NCBI GenBank assembly: GCA_021158465.1
Contig: JAGGUN010000052.1
Coordinates: forward strand, 38,189 to 102,188
Direction: 5' to 3'
Source of the DNA: a bacterium
Lineage (GTDB): Bacteria > UBP14 > UBA6098 > 4484-93
DNA length: 64,000 nt
Below, one piece after another: positions 9,017-18,677 of this stretch; positions within the stretch are counted from its first letter, which is position 1; each line of letters begins with the position of its first letter. Both the position numbers and the translations under genes were made by a program. The notes under the pieces were generated by a model. The model was given only the letters and a program-made list of their open reading frames with translations, searched no databases and was not told where the DNA came from.

Positions 9017-10479
9017 GTTTACTCAAACCGACCGAACAGGAACGAGTTCGGATTGAGAAGCTAAAGCAACTGAAGTTGAAAGGGATAAACCCTTATCCTG
9101 CAAGGGTCCCTTATGAGATAAGTATCAAAGAGATACTGAGTGAGTTTAGGCAGTTCACCGAGACAGAGCTCTCAACAGCAGGCAGGATACTTTCCATCCG
9201 CTCACACGGCAAGAGCACCTTCATGGACATAGACGACGGCACGGGAAAGATCCAGATATACCTCCGCGTGGACGACCTCGGCGAGGATAGATATGGGCTT
9301 ATTGAGCTTTTGGATATCGGAGATTTTATATCCGTAAGAGGTATACCGTTTCTGACAAGAACAGGCGAGAGGACCATACGGGTGCACAGCTACATCTTAG
9401 CTGGAAAGTCACTACATCCGCTGCCTGAGAAATGGCATGGAATAAAGGACATCGAGACAAAAGCCCGCCAGAGATACCTCGACACTCTCGCGAACCCCGA
9501 ATCAAAGCTCCTCTTTCAGACGCGCTCGAAGATAATACAGGCAATAAGAAAGTTCCTTGATTCCAGAGGGTTCTTGGAGGTGGAAACCCCCATCCTTCAA
9601 CCGCTCTATGGAGGTGCATTCGCAAGACCTTTCATAACATACCACAACACACTCGAGATGAACCTATACCTCAGAATCGCAACAGAACTCTATCTGAAAA
9701 GGCTATTAGTCGGTGGTTTCCCGAAGGTTTACGAGATTGGGAAGAACTTCCGCAATGAGGGGATTGACCATAACCATAACCCCGAATTCACCGCACTCGA
9801 GGTGTACCAAGCTTTCTCTGACTTCGAAGGAATGATGAGGCTGACGGAGGAGCTCATCCGATTCGTCGCAAAGGAATCAATAGGAAAGGAAAGTATTTCG
9901 TATAATGAAGAAAATATCGATTTAGAACAACCCTTCAGAAGGCGGAAACTCACCGAGCTTATAAAGGAGAAAACAGGGATAAATGTTCCGGAGACAAAGA
10001 AGGAAGAAATTGCTGCATACTGTCAGAAGGAGAGGATCGAGTTCAACGAGAATGCATCCTATTGGAAGCTTGTCGATGAGATATTCAAGCACAAAGTCGA
10101 GCCAGAACTCATTCAGCCGACGTTCGTTGTCGAATACCCCGTGGAAACATCACCGCTTGCGAAAAGGACAGAAGAGAATCCGAACTTTGTCGAGAGGTTT
10201 GAACTATTCATCGCCGGTAGGGAGCTTGCGAACGCCTTCTCCGAGCTGAACAATCCGATAGAACAGGCTGAACGCTTCCTTGAGCAGCAGAAAGCTCGCG
10301 AATCGGGAGATGTTGCAACGGAGAGCTTCGATGAGGATTTCTTGCTCGCCTTAGAATACGGTATGCCACCGGCAGGAGGCATGGGGCTCGGTATCGACAG
10401 GCTCATTACGGTATTGACAGGCGCAAACTCAATAAGGGAGGTAATCCTCTTCCCGCTCCTGAGGAGAAAACAAAGATGA
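9013..10479 (+). CDS. lysS: Lysyl-tRNA synthetase, class II
   Basis: LysS charges tRNA-Lys. The 488-residue chain has an N-terminal OB-fold anticodon-binding domain (about 55-145) and the class II core, with motif 2 around FRNEGIDHNHNPEFTALE and motif 3 GMGLGIDRL near the C terminus. Length and order are those of bacterial LysRS2. It is embedded in the plus-strand housekeeping run, overlapping the exported thioredoxin gene upstream and ptsN downstream by 4 bp each. Two tRNA-Lys genes, its substrates, lie at 52.2-52.3 kb. Confidence 0.97.
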   Translation: MSLLKPTEQERVRIEKLKQLKLKGINPYPARVPYEISIKEILSEFRQFTETELSTAGRILSIRSHGKSTFMDIDDGTGKIQIYLRVDDLGEDRYGLIELLDIGDFISVRGIPFLTRTGERTIRVHSYILAGKSLHPLPEKWHGIKDIETKARQRYLDTLANPESKLLFQTRSKIIQAIRKFLDSRGFLEVETPILQPLYGGAFARPFITYHNTLEMNLYLRIATELYLKRLLVGGFPKVYEIGKNFRNEGIDHNHNPEFTALEVYQAFSDFEGMMRLTEELIRFVAKESIGKESISYNEENIDLEQPFRRRKLTELIKEKTGINVPETKKEEIAAYCQKERIEFNENASYWKLVDEIFKHKVEPELIQPTFVVEYPVETSPLAKRTEENPNFVERFELFIAGRELANAFSELNNPIEQAERFLEQQKARESGDVATESFDEDFLLALEYGMPPAGGMGLGIDRLITVLTGANSIREVILFPLLRRKQR

Positions 10480-10982
10480 AACTCTCACAGGTACTGAAAG
10501 AGGAGACAGTCAATCTGAATATAACCCAAGGGAAACTGCCGGACAAACCCGTTGAAGAATATACACACGCAGACCGCTGGAAGATGAAAGAAAATGTAAT
10601 CCGCCAGATTGTTGAACTTATCGACCGCTCGGGACTTGTTGGAAACAAAAAGAAACTCCTGCTCGACTTTATCAACAGGGAAAAACGGTGTACCACTGCC
10701 ATCGGAAGCGGGATAGCAATACCACATGTAAGAACGATGCAGGTAAGAGGGTTCGTCTTTGCAATCGGAATATCAAAGGAGGGGGTATATTTTGCCTCCA
10801 TAGATGGAGCACCAACACATATATTCTTCATCCTTGCCTCCCCTCCGTACGACGATTCCGACTACCTCCAGATATACCGGCGGATATCCGAACTTGTCCA
10901 GAATCGGAACATCTCCTTAGAGCTGACAACCACCGAGAGCCCAGGAGAACTAATAAGGGTTGTTAAGAGTTTCCTCGAATAG
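10476..10982 (+). CDS. ptsN: PTS EIIA domain protein (PtsN/fructose type)
   Basis: The 168-residue protein is a phosphotransferase EIIA domain of the fructose/nitrogen class, with the phosphorylatable histidine H84 in the conserved GSGIAIPHVR block. It lacks membrane segments, so it is a soluble phosphocarrier. No EI, HPr or EIIBC gene is in the window, so a regulatory role is more likely than sugar import, as for orphan PtsN proteins. The first 35 residues before the EIIA fold are a little longer than usual. It overlaps lysS and ends just before mutS2. Confidence 0.85.
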   Translation: MKLSQVLKEETVNLNITQGKLPDKPVEEYTHADRWKMKENVIRQIVELIDRSGLVGNKKKLLLDFINREKRCTTAIGSGIAIPHVRTMQVRGFVFAIGISKEGVYFASIDGAPTHIFFILASPPYDDSDYLQIYRRISELVQNRNISLELTTTESPGELIRVVKSFLE

Positions 10983-13334
10983 ATGGGGTTCGAGCACGCA
11001 ATAAAGGTCCTTGAGTTCCCAAGGCTACTTGAGATAATCGCCGAGACAGCAAGAACCGAAGCAGCAAGGGAAAAACTGCTCTCAATTTCACCACTCAACA
11101 ACATCGAGGATGCAAGAAGAAGGGAGAGGATTATCTCCGAGTGCAGGTCGCTTCTCGTGCGTTTCAACGAGCCGAACCTCTCACTCCTGCAGGATGTCCG
11201 AGCCGAGATCTCACACATAGGGAAGACTGACTCAATCCTTGAGCCTGAAAGGCTCAGAAAACTCGCTGATGTCGTGAAACTGTCTGAGGATATCATCATC
11301 AAGAGGAGAGAATGGAACGAGTTCCCAGCTATAAAAGAGCTGCTCTCACCGCTTGCATCCACAGGAAACCTGCATGAAACCATATACCACTATATCACAG
11401 AAGAAGGAAAGATAGACGAGAGGCAGTCAAATATCCTGCGAGAAGTCAGAAGAGAGAAGAAGTCCCTATACAAGCAGATAGACGACAGACTAAAAGAATA
11501 TATACATAAGCCTGGTTATCTGAAGATACTTCAGGAGAACCTTGTCACCATAAAGGATGGCAGGTTTGTTCTTCCTGTCAGGCAGGATAAGAAGCAGGAA
11601 ATAAAAGGGATAATCCATGGGCATTCCTCAACAGGGATGACCGTATTCATCGAGCCGATGGATATAGTGGATTTGAACAATAAACTACGCGAGCTGGACA
11701 TCGCAGAGGAGGAGGAGATAAGACGAATACTGCTTATGCTTTGCAACAAGGTCAGGGAAAAGCTCGATATTGTATCGACGAATACACTGATCCTTTATGA
11801 GCTTGATTTCTTCTCCTGTTGCGCATTCTTCTCTGCACGGTTCAACTGCACCGAACCAGAGATTGTGGAGAACGGAACACTTCTTCTCAAATCGGCTCGC
11901 CATCCACTACTCACGCTGGAGAAGGAGAAAGTCATCCCGCTGAACCTCTCTATGCCGGAATCGGTCAGAACCCTCATCATTACAGGTCCCAATACCGGCG
12001 GGAAAACTGTCGCATTGAAAACAATCGGACTCCTATCCCTTATGGCTATCTGCGGACTCCCTATCCCCGCCTCCCAGGGAAGTAGAATCCCGTTCTTTCA
12101 CGATATTGTCGTCGACATAGGAGACGAGCAATCACTCGAGTCAAACCTGTCAACATTCGCAAGCCACCTAAGACACTGGAAAGAGGCTATCGAGCTCTCA
12201 ACCACCGGAACGCTTGTCCTGCTGGATGAGCTCGGCTCATCAACCGACCCAGAAGAAGGTGTCCCCCTGGCAAGGGCAATAGCAGAAGTCCTGACAGAGA
12301 AAGGTAGTCTGAACTTTGTTACCACACATCTTGGTGAGCTAAAACTGCTCGCATCACAGAACACCGCAATAGAAAACGCCGGAATGGAGTTCGACGAGGA
12401 AGCCTTCCTGCCAACATACCATATGAAAATGGGAACACCAGGAAGCTCCTGGGCAATCAAGATAGCAGAAAAAAGCCAGTTCCCCGAAGAGGTAATAAAA
12501 AGGGCAAAAAACTTCCTACCAAAAGAGAAGCAGTCTTACGATGAGCTCATCGCCAAGGTGAAAAAGCTGAAATCCCAGCTGGAAAAGCAGGGGAAAAAAC
12601 TGCAAAACAGTATCGCGGAAGCCGAAGATAGGCGCACAATCCTCGCAAACCTGGAGGAAATACTATCAAGAAAAGAGAAGGAACTCTCCAAGCAACTGGA
12701 TGAATTCGAGGAGGAAAAGGACAAGAAGCTCGAGCAGCTCCTAAGCGAGGAGAAAAGAAGAATCGAGCAAATGCTCCGAAAAACAAGAGGAGAACCAGAA
12801 AGGATAAAAACCCTCCTGAAGACAATAGGAGAGAGGCAGAAGTCTGTCCGAAAAAGGATTCAGAAAAGGAGAAACAGAAGAAGTGTTACCGTAAAACGGG
12901 GAGATGCAGTGAGGATAAAACAGCTTCTATCAACGGGCGAGGTGATAGCCGGACCCGACAAGAACAACTTTTATACCGTACTTATCAAGGGTAAGAAAGT
13001 CAAGATAAAGACCGGAGATATTGTCGATAAACTAAAAATCAAGCAAAGAATAGAAAAGGAGATTTTATACGAGATCCCCGATGTGCCCGACAGGGTCGAT
13101 GTCAGAGGGATGACGTTCGAGGAGACAAGGAAACTACTCGATAAGCTGCTCGACAAGGCGGTTATTGCCGGTGTCTCCCCCATACGAATATACCACGGTG
13201 TAGGCAGGATGCGACTCGATATAAAGGTTCGAGAATACCTCAGGCAGAACCCGTATGTCCTTCGCTTCGAGACACCATCAGAGGAAGGAGAAACAGGGAT
13301 AACTATCGTCTGGGTAAAAGGCAAAAAAATTTAA
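10983..13334 (+). CDS. mutS2: Endonuclease MutS2
   Basis: The 783-residue protein has the MutS-type ATPase core with Walker A GPNTGGKT (around residue 340) and Walker B LVLLDELGSSTDP, a long charged coiled-coil clamp (about 515-625), and a C-terminal Smr nuclease domain beginning VDVRGMTFEE with the IYHGVGRM loop. MutS2 lacks mismatch-binding domain I; known members suppress recombination or split collided ribosomes. The latter role would fit with the RqcH gene at 57 kb, since in Bacillus MutS2/RqcU feeds RqcH. The start codon directly follows the ptsN stop. Confidence 0.95.
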   Translation: MGFEHAIKVLEFPRLLEIIAETARTEAAREKLLSISPLNNIEDARRRERIISECRSLLVRFNEPNLSLLQDVRAEISHIGKTDSILEPERLRKLADVVKLSEDIIIKRREWNEFPAIKELLSPLASTGNLHETIYHYITEEGKIDERQSNILREVRREKKSLYKQIDDRLKEYIHKPGYLKILQENLVTIKDGRFVLPVRQDKKQEIKGIIHGHSSTGMTVFIEPMDIVDLNNKLRELDIAEEEEIRRILLMLCNKVREKLDIVSTNTLILYELDFFSCCAFFSARFNCTEPEIVENGTLLLKSARHPLLTLEKEKVIPLNLSMPESVRTLIITGPNTGGKTVALKTIGLLSLMAICGLPIPASQGSRIPFFHDIVVDIGDEQSLESNLSTFASHLRHWKEAIELSTTGTLVLLDELGSSTDPEEGVPLARAIAEVLTEKGSLNFVTTHLGELKLLASQNTAIENAGMEFDEEAFLPTYHMKMGTPGSSWAIKIAEKSQFPEEVIKRAKNFLPKEKQSYDELIAKVKKLKSQLEKQGKKLQNSIAEAEDRRTILANLEEILSRKEKELSKQLDEFEEEKDKKLEQLLSEEKRRIEQMLRKTRGEPERIKTLLKTIGERQKSVRKRIQKRRNRRSVTVKRGDAVRIKQLLSTGEVIAGPDKNNFYTVLIKGKKVKIKTGDIVDKLKIKQRIEKEILYEIPDVPDRVDVRGMTFEETRKLLDKLLDKAVIAGVSPIRIYHGVGRMRLDIKVREYLRQNPYVLRFETPSEEGETGITIVWVKGKKI

Positions 13335-13343
13335 TTTTTTTTC

Positions 13344-13371
13344 TTGCACACATATTAAATAATATTAAATT
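13344..13371 (+). promoter_or_regulatory. Possible promoter before the ferredoxin-dnaG-rpoD genes
   Basis: TTGCAC, a 16-bp AT-rich spacer and TAAATT lie in the 84-bp gap after mutS2. The hexamers are imperfect. A GGAGGGAG Shine-Dalgarno follows before the ferredoxin ATG. Confidence 0.45.
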
Positions 13372-13418
13372 CTGGAAATCAAAAAGGCGGCAACCAAACA
13401 ACCAAGGAGGGAGCAAGA

Positions 13419-13607
13419 ATGACTGTTAAGGTTGACAGAGAGGTATGTATTGCTTGCGGTGTTTGCCAGGAGTTGTGCCCCGAGGTGTTTGGGGCGGATG
13501 AGGAGGGAAAAGCCTTTGTCCTCGAGGGGGCAGACTGTGATGCCGCAGGTTGCTGTGAAGAGGCAGCAGAATCCTGTGCGGTGGAGGCTATCACCATAGA
13601 GGAGTGA
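13419..13607 (+). CDS. Single-cluster 4Fe-4S ferredoxin
   Basis: The 62-residue protein has C10-xx-C13-xx-C16 plus C53 as likely ligands of one [4Fe-4S] cluster. C20 with C45 or C46 is placed like the structural disulfide of the Thermotoga-type 60-residue ferredoxin, and the second ligand is followed by Ala rather than Pro (SCAVEAI). It is a soluble low-potential electron carrier. It is placed immediately before dnaG, with which no functional link is evident. Partner enzymes cannot be assigned from context. Confidence 0.92.
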   Translation: MTVKVDREVCIACGVCQELCPEVFGADEEGKAFVLEGADCDAAGCCEEAAESCAVEAITIEE

Positions 13608-13608
13608 G

Positions 13609-15339
13609 ATGCCCGATGAACTCGCAGAGGAGATAAGGGAAAGAATAAGAATAGAGGAGGTAGTCCAGGAATATACTACCCTGAAGAGAAGCGGAACAAA
13701 GCTTAAAGGTCTATGTCCACTCCATCAGGAAAAAACCCCCTCGTTCTATGTCGACCCGGATAAGCAATTGTTCTACTGCTTTGGATGCGGCAAGGGTGGA
13801 GACCTGTTTACATTCCTGATGGAGGTCGAGGGGCTAACCTTTCCAGAAGCTGTGGAAAGGTTGGCAAAAAGAGCAGGAATCTCAATAGAGAAGAGAAGCT
13901 CCCGCTCTCGTTCTATAAGGTCGAAGCTCATATCTGCTTGTGAGTTCGCAAACGCATATTTCAGAAACATAATCGCATCACCAGAAGGAAAGAGAGCAAG
14001 GGAGTATCTCGAAAGAAGAGGAATACTTCCAGAGACCGCAGAGAAGTTCCAGCTGGGGTACTCCAACGGACGGCTACTGCAATACGCTAAGAACCGCTCA
14101 TTCCCGATAGAACACCTCGTATCAGCAGGGGTACTGATAAAAAAGGAAAAAACCTATGAGAGGTTCATAAGAAGGGTTATCTTCCCTATCAAGGATGTAG
14201 CTGGAAGGACCGTCGGATTCGCCGGAAGAACCCTGGATACAAGCAAGGATATAGCAAAATATATAAATTCACCGGAAACCCCGGTATACCACAAAAGCGA
14301 TATCCTCTATGGTCTCCATCTCTCCAAGAAGGAGATAGCCAGAAAAGACCTCGCAATCCTCGTCGAGGGATATTTTGACATCATTACCCTCTTCCAAGCA
14401 GGAATACAGAATGTAGTAGCGGCATCGGGAACAGCGTTCACAGAGAGGCAATCCCAGATACTCTCCCGCTTTACCAAGAATGTTCTCTTGCTCTTCGATG
14501 GCGATGAGGCAGGGAGAAAAGCTGCCCTCCGGATTATCCCATCACTCCTCTCTCAGGGGTTCAATCTAAAGGTGCTACTCCTGCCAGGAGGAAAAGACCC
14601 AGATGAGTTCGTAAGAAAAAACGGGGTCGACACCCTATCCAGGATGATTGAGGAAGCCCCCGATTTCTTCAATTTCCTTGTGGACGAAGCAAAAAGCAGA
14701 GGCTATGACACCTCAACACCAGCAGGGAAAAGATTCCTCATAAGCTTCCTGAAAGAGTATCTTTCACCGATAAAGAGTAAAGCAACCTTATTCATATATC
14801 TCCAGGAGCTATCACAGGTAACAGGCGTCCCTGTGGACATTGTGCGACAGGAGTTCACAGGCAGTATCCAGAAAGAAGCTACCGCCCCACCTGCGAAGAA
14901 AAAAATCCAGGGGGAACTTGACAAACAGGGTATATTAGAGATCACTTTTTTCCTTATCCTATCCTGCTTGCCTGAGGTAGCAAGAGAGGAGAAGAAAAGG
15001 ATCAAGTTGGAATATTTCTACCAGTATCCAGGAATTGCAAAAAGGGTTCTCGAAAGGCTTAATGAGGGGAGACCGATACCGAAAGAGAAACTGCCAGAGC
15101 TGTTCACTGACCTGGCAAGCAAGGCATACATTGTCAGGGAAATCTTCGCTGATGTTAAGTTTGAGAAGGCTTCATTCAACGAAACCCTAAAAATGCTGAA
15201 GCTGAATCATATAACCCGAAGGCTCAAAGCTATGGAAAGCCAGATAGAGGAGGCAGAGATAGCAGGCGACACCGCTAAACTTGAGGAACTTACAAGAGCT
15301 TACTCTCAGCTTTCCTCCGAGAAAGGAAAACTACTATGA
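13609..15339 (+). CDS. dnaG: DNA primase
   Basis: DnaG lays down RNA primers at the replication fork. The N-terminal zinc-binding domain has C36, H39, C57 and C60 ([11 protein letters not shown]...CFGCGKGG), followed by the RNA-polymerase domain and a Toprim fold with LVEGYFD and [13 protein letters not shown]. The C-terminal part (about 430-576) is the helicase-binding region and is divergent, as is usual. At 576 residues the length is typical. It overlaps rpoD by 4 bp, the classic dnaG-rpoD macromolecular synthesis pair, here without rpsU in front. Confidence 0.96.
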   Translation: MPDELAEEIRERIRIEEVVQEYTTLKRSGTKLKGLCPLHQEKTPSFYVDPDKQLFYCFGCGKGGDLFTFLMEVEGLTFPEAVERLAKRAGISIEKRSSRSRSIRSKLISACEFANAYFRNIIASPEGKRAREYLERRGILPETAEKFQLGYSNGRLLQYAKNRSFPIEHLVSAGVLIKKEKTYERFIRRVIFPIKDVAGRTVGFAGRTLDTSKDIAKYINSPETPVYHKSDILYGLHLSKKEIARKDLAILVEGYFDIITLFQAGIQNVVAASGTAFTERQSQILSRFTKNVLLLFDGDEAGRKAALRIIPSLLSQGFNLKVLLLPGGKDPDEFVRKNGVDTLSRMIEEAPDFFNFLVDEAKSRGYDTSTPAGKRFLISFLKEYLSPIKSKATLFIYLQELSQVTGVPVDIVRQEFTGSIQKEATAPPAKKKIQGELDKQGILEITFFLILSCLPEVAREEKKRIKLEYFYQYPGIAKRVLERLNEGRPIPKEKLPELFTDLASKAYIVREIFADVKFEKASFNETLKMLKLNHITRRLKAMESQIEEAEIAGDTAKLEELTRAYSQLSSEKGKLL

Positions 15340-17012
15340 AAGATGCAAAACCACAGAAGCTCGAAGCGTTTGAGCGTATCCTCTCCCAGATTGAGGGGAA
15401 AAGGGAGATTACATACTCAGAGCTGATCGAGCTGGTGAAGCAGGAGCCAGGGGACATCGATATACACGAGATAGTCGACTATATCACCGCAAACGGGATC
15501 ACAATAATCGGACTACCTCATCGCAAGATCCCAACAACCGTAAAGTATAGCGACCCGCTCTGGCTGTACATCAAGGAGGCAGGAAAGGCACAGATACTCT
15601 CCAAGGAAGAAGAGATCAAGAAAGCCAAGCAGATGGTTCAGGCTCTCAGAAACATGGCAGAACTGCTACCGCTGAATATAGTCAATCTGGAACATTTTTG
15701 GCGCATAGCGGAGGAGTTCATCCAGGGGAAGATATCGCTCGAGGACTTCTCCAGAATACAGATAGGACAACCAAGTAGAGGGAAAAGCGAAGAGATAAGG
15801 GAAGATTTAATCTTCCTCCTCGATAGAGTGTGGATAAATACAAACGAGATACTCCAGCTCAAGAAAAAAAGCGTCCACAAGGGGCTTACCGACCGAGAGA
15901 AGAAAAAATATCGAATGCTTCTGGAAACAATAAATGAGGATATAAAGAAGATATCTCCAACATATAAAGTGCTCTCTGGTTTTGAGCCGATCTTCAAGAA
16001 ACAAAAGGAGTTCTACAAAAGGTACACCAGAGCTAAGCAACGTCTGGCAAGACAGCTCGATCTCGCCCCGGAAAAGCTATTTGATGTCTACTACTCCTGG
16101 AAACAAGGCAAGCTCTCCGAGGACGAGCTACTCTCCAGGTACAACATCTCCTCAATACTGTTGAAACATATGGGGAAAAACATCGAGCGCGTAAGAAGGG
16201 CACTAATGCGATTCGAGATAACCTGCCTGACAGACAAAGAGAAGATGTTCAAGCGGTACGCAGAGTTTGACAAGTATAGGAAAAGTTACCTCGAGGCAAG
16301 GGAATCGCTCATAGAGACGAACATACGGCTCGTGATAAATATCGCCAAGCCATACGCCAGCCAGGGCGTGGAGCTTCTCGACCTAATCCAGGAAGGGAAT
16401 AGCGCCCTTATAAAAGCGGTCGAGCGGTTCGACTACACACTTGGGTTCAAGCTCTCCACATACGCTATATGGTGGATACGACAGGCTATGATACGGCTTG
16501 TTAACTCCTTCGGACAGATAGTAAGGGTCCCAGCTCACATAGCCCAACTGGTAAGGAAGTATATGGCAATCAAACAGAGGCTTACCCAGGAGTTCGGCAG
16601 GACCCCAAGCATCGACGAGATCGCCGAGGAAATGGGTATCTCCACAAAAAAAGCGCTCAAACTTCAAGGGATAATCTCCAGGCAGGTATCTATCAATAAA
16701 ACCACAGAAGAAGGAGCCTCTCTCGGGAATATCCTACCCGATAAGAGTATCGCATCCCCTGCTTACTCCGCAGATATGAAGATAATGAAGGAGGAACTCA
16801 AAAAGATACTACATACACTCTCCAGGAAGGAAGAGATGGTCCTGACCCTGCGTTTCGGACTGAACGACAACTACCCAAGAACCTTAGAAGAGGTAGCAAA
16901 GATATTCGGGCTGTGCAGGGAAAGGATCAGACAGATAGAGGTGAAAGCACTCTCTAAACTCCGACAGCGCTCCAGAAGCGATATACTCCTACGCTACTGG
17001 AACGAAGAATGA
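15336..17012 (+). CDS. rpoD: Primary RNA polymerase sigma factor (RpoD type)
   Basis: The 558-residue factor shows region 1.1-like helices at the N terminus, a region 1.2, a long non-conserved insert, and regions 2-4 with the core-binding [29 protein letters not shown] and the final helix-turn-helix ending [16 protein letters not shown]. The position next to dnaG and the size support the housekeeping sigma. Region 2.4 departs from the family consensus: after WWIRQA the usual I-T-R is M-I-R, followed by [12 protein letters not shown]. The promoters in this window are nonetheless of TTGACA/TATAAT type. It is followed directly by a methyltransferase gene. Confidence 0.93.
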   Translation: MKDAKPQKLEAFERILSQIEGKREITYSELIELVKQEPGDIDIHEIVDYITANGITIIGLPHRKIPTTVKYSDPLWLYIKEAGKAQILSKEEEIKKAKQMVQALRNMAELLPLNIVNLEHFWRIAEEFIQGKISLEDFSRIQIGQPSRGKSEEIREDLIFLLDRVWINTNEILQLKKKSVHKGLTDREKKKYRMLLETINEDIKKISPTYKVLSGFEPIFKKQKEFYKRYTRAKQRLARQLDLAPEKLFDVYYSWKQGKLSEDELLSRYNISSILLKHMGKNIERVRRALMRFEITCLTDKEKMFKRYAEFDKYRKSYLEARESLIETNIRLVINIAKPYASQGVELLDLIQEGNSALIKAVERFDYTLGFKLSTYAIWWIRQAMIRLVNSFGQIVRVPAHIAQLVRKYMAIKQRLTQEFGRTPSIDEIAEEMGISTKKALKLQGIISRQVSINKTTEEGASLGNILPDKSIASPAYSADMKIMKEELKKILHTLSRKEEMVLTLRFGLNDNYPRTLEEVAKIFGLCRERIRQIEVKALSKLRQRSRSDILLRYWNEE

Positions 17013-17714
17013 ATGAATCCAAGAATCTGGAAAAAGGCTCAAAAGAGCGAAAAATCCTGGTGGGAAAAAAGGATAAACTCACTTAACCTCGATTTCTATC
17101 GGCAGTTCGCAGAAGAGATTGTAAACGACATAAAGGAGCACCTCCCTCTATCCACCAAAACCCGTATACTCGAGATAGGTAGTGGAGCCGCAGGAAATCT
17201 AACATTCATCAAGACGGACTATCGGTTCGCGATAGACCCGCTCGAGCTGTTCTTTGCAAGCATCCCAAGATTCCAGGGGATAAGGGATAAGAATGTATCC
17301 TACCTCGCCGCCATGGGAGAAGCACTTCCATTCAAAGATAGCTCGTTCGACCTCGTGATTATCGACAATGTCCTCGACCATTGCCTCTCACCCGAGACAG
17401 TCATACAAGAAACAACAAGGGTAACAAAAAATGGTGGCATAATCCATTTGAAACAGAATATCTTCTCACCATACGGGAAATTCATAAGAATGTTTATCTA
17501 CCGTCTCGGACTGGACAGGAAACATCCGTTCGCTTTCACAGAAAACGATGTCGAAAAGGTTGTGATGAGGAACCAGCTAACTATCCTTACGAAGCAACGT
17601 AGGGGGTTCCTTCGTTCTCTTTACTATGCCTTCTCATCCCCAGAAAGCACAAGCAAAGGAAGCGCAATCCTCTTAGCTATGCGCGACCAGATAAAGATGA
17701 TCTTGAAAAAATAG
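17013..17714 (+). CDS. SAM-dependent methyltransferase (class I)
   Basis: The 233-residue protein carries a Rossmann-type SAM site: [10 protein letters not shown] (motif I, near residue 51), an acidic strand end, and [15 protein letters not shown] (motif IV/V). These mark the Methyltransf_11 group, which acts on small molecules, sugars or lipids; the substrate cannot be named. The ATG directly follows the rpoD stop codon, so it is the last gene of the plus-strand run. The 54 bases before the converging tRNA-Ser show no hairpin terminator. Confidence 0.85.
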   Translation: MNPRIWKKAQKSEKSWWEKRINSLNLDFYRQFAEEIVNDIKEHLPLSTKTRILEIGSGAAGNLTFIKTDYRFAIDPLELFFASIPRFQGIRDKNVSYLAAMGEALPFKDSSFDLVIIDNVLDHCLSPETVIQETTRVTKNGGIIHLKQNIFSPYGKFIRMFIYRLGLDRKHPFAFTENDVEKVVMRNQLTILTKQRRGFLRSLYYAFSSPESTSKGSAILLAMRDQIKMILKK

Positions 17715-17768
17715 CCGAGAATCGAGAAGCGGTCTGCCTCACCAGCACTGAAGAGGACCAGCAAAGAC

Positions 17769-17856
17769 TGGCGGAGAGGCGGGGATTCGAACCCCGGGAA
17801 CCTTACGGTTCAACGGTTTTCGAGACCGCCCCGTTCGACCACTCCGGCACCTCTCC
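17769..17856 (-). tRNA. tRNA-Ser (anticodon CGA)
   Basis: The minus strand folds as a class II tRNA with acceptor GGAGAGG/CCTCTCC, a long variable arm, T-loop GTTCGAAT and anticodon loop TCTCGAA (CGA). G discriminator and CCA (17771-17769) are encoded, unlike in the other tRNAs here. The first 47 bases also encode the last 15 codons and stop of tadA. It is the last member of the tRNA-Glu, tRNA-Arg, tadA unit. Confidence 0.95.
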
Positions 17857-18292
17857 GAATATCATCGAAAAAAACCCTCAATAGCTCCCTGCACTCACTG
17901 GCAAGAACCCCACCTGTTATCAGTATCCTGCCCGAAGGAAACGCACCCGTCGAAAGGAACGCATCAACGGATGGGAACCGTTCATCAGAAGCACCATAGA
18001 CAATCCTCGACACCCTCGCAACACAAAGAGCAGAAAGACACATAAGACAAGGTTCCTTGGTAACATAAACCGTGCACCCTGTAAGCCGCCAATTGTTCAA
18101 TTTTCTCGCCGCCTCCCTGATCACAAGTATCTCTGCATGGGCAGTCGGATCGCAAAGCTGCTCGACGAGATTATGGGCAGAAGAGAGCAACTGACCATCA
18201 CATACAAGAACAGCCCCAACAGGCACCTCACCTATCACCCTCGCTCGCTCCGCCTCCCCGAGGGCAATCCGCATAAAATACTCATCCCTCAT
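17810..18292 (-). CDS. tadA: tRNA-specific adenosine deaminase
   Basis: TadA converts A34 of tRNA-Arg(ACG) to inosine so that it reads CGU, CGC and CGA. Zinc site H52-A-E54 with P81-C82-xx-C85 (EPCLMC) is intact, and [14 protein letters not shown] is the typical start, so I begin at 18292 rather than at the upstream in-frame ATG inside tRNA-Arg. The 160-residue protein reaches the usual family end at VFFDDIR, and its last residues [14 protein letters not shown] are encoded by the 5' half of tRNA-Ser. Its start is 15 bases from the end of tRNA-Arg(ACG), its own substrate. It must be processed from, or compete with, tRNA maturation of the same transcript. Confidence 0.93.
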   Translation of the reverse strand: MRDEYFMRIALGEAERARVIGEVPVGAVLVCDGQLLSSAHNLVEQLCDPTAHAEILVIREAARKLNNWRLTGCTVYVTKEPCLMCLSALCVARVSRIVYGASDERFPSVDAFLSTGAFPSGRILITGGVLASECRELLRVFFDDIRRGAGVVERGGLENR

Positions 18293-18307
18293 AAAGCCCA
18301 AATAAAA

Positions 18308-18381
18308 TGCGCCCGAGAGGATTCGAACCTCCAACCTACGGATTCGTAGTCCGTTGCTCTATCCAACTGAGCTACGGGCGC
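18308..18381 (-). tRNA. tRNA-Arg (anticodon ACG)
   Basis: Acceptor GCGCCCG/CGGGCGC, D-arm TAGCTCAGTTGG, anticodon loop CTACGAA (ACG), T-loop GTTCGAAT, A discriminator; CCA is not encoded. This is the tRNA whose A34 is deaminated by TadA, encoded just downstream. Confidence 0.95.
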
Positions 18382-18425
18382 CCGCCTATCACTATGTTCT
18401 GCCAGGCTCAGAAAAAACAAAAAAA

Positions 18426-18497
18426 TACCGCTAAGGGGAGTCGAACCCCTGCTGCCGGCGTGAGAGGCCGGTGTCCTAACCACTAGACGATAGCGGC
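18426..18497 (-). tRNA. tRNA-Glu (anticodon CTC)
   Basis: Acceptor GCCGCTA/TAGCGGT, D-arm with TCTAGTGGTTAGGA, anticodon stem CCGGC/GCCGG with loop CTCTCAC (CTC), T-loop GTTCGACT, A discriminator, no encoded CCA. First gene of the tRNA/tadA unit. Confidence 0.94.
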
Positions 18498-18510
18498 ATC
18501 TTCAAATGTT

Positions 18511-18538
18511 ATAGTATCTATTTTTAGAGCTCTGTCAA
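18511..18538 (-). promoter_or_regulatory. Promoter of the tRNA-Glu/tRNA-Arg/tadA/tRNA-Ser unit
   Basis: Minus strand TTGACA (18538-18533), 16-bp spacer, TACTAT (18516-18511), 13 bp before tRNA-Glu. Confidence 0.75.
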
Positions 18539-18598
18539 GAGAATTTTCGGGAAAAAACCATAACGCGCACTGCTCATCGTCGGAAATCTAAAATAAAC

Positions 18599-18627
18599 TT
18601 GACTTTAAGCGATAAGAGGATTATAAT
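18599..18627 (+). promoter_or_regulatory. Promoter of the two secreted-protein genes
   Basis: TTGACT, a 17-bp spacer and a perfect TATAAT lie in the 180-bp gap between the divergent tRNA unit and the secreted-protein pair; about 50 bases of AT-rich leader follow to an AGGTAGGG Shine-Dalgarno and TTG start. Confidence 0.78.
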
Positions 18628-18677
18628 TAATAAAAAGTTATAGCTAATAAGTTCAAACACAAAGGTAGGGCAATATA

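Noticed and set aside
18498-18677. Hidden gene in the gap between tRNA-Glu and the first secreted protein
   Set aside because: It holds two divergent promoters and AT-rich leader only; no open frame with a start signal.
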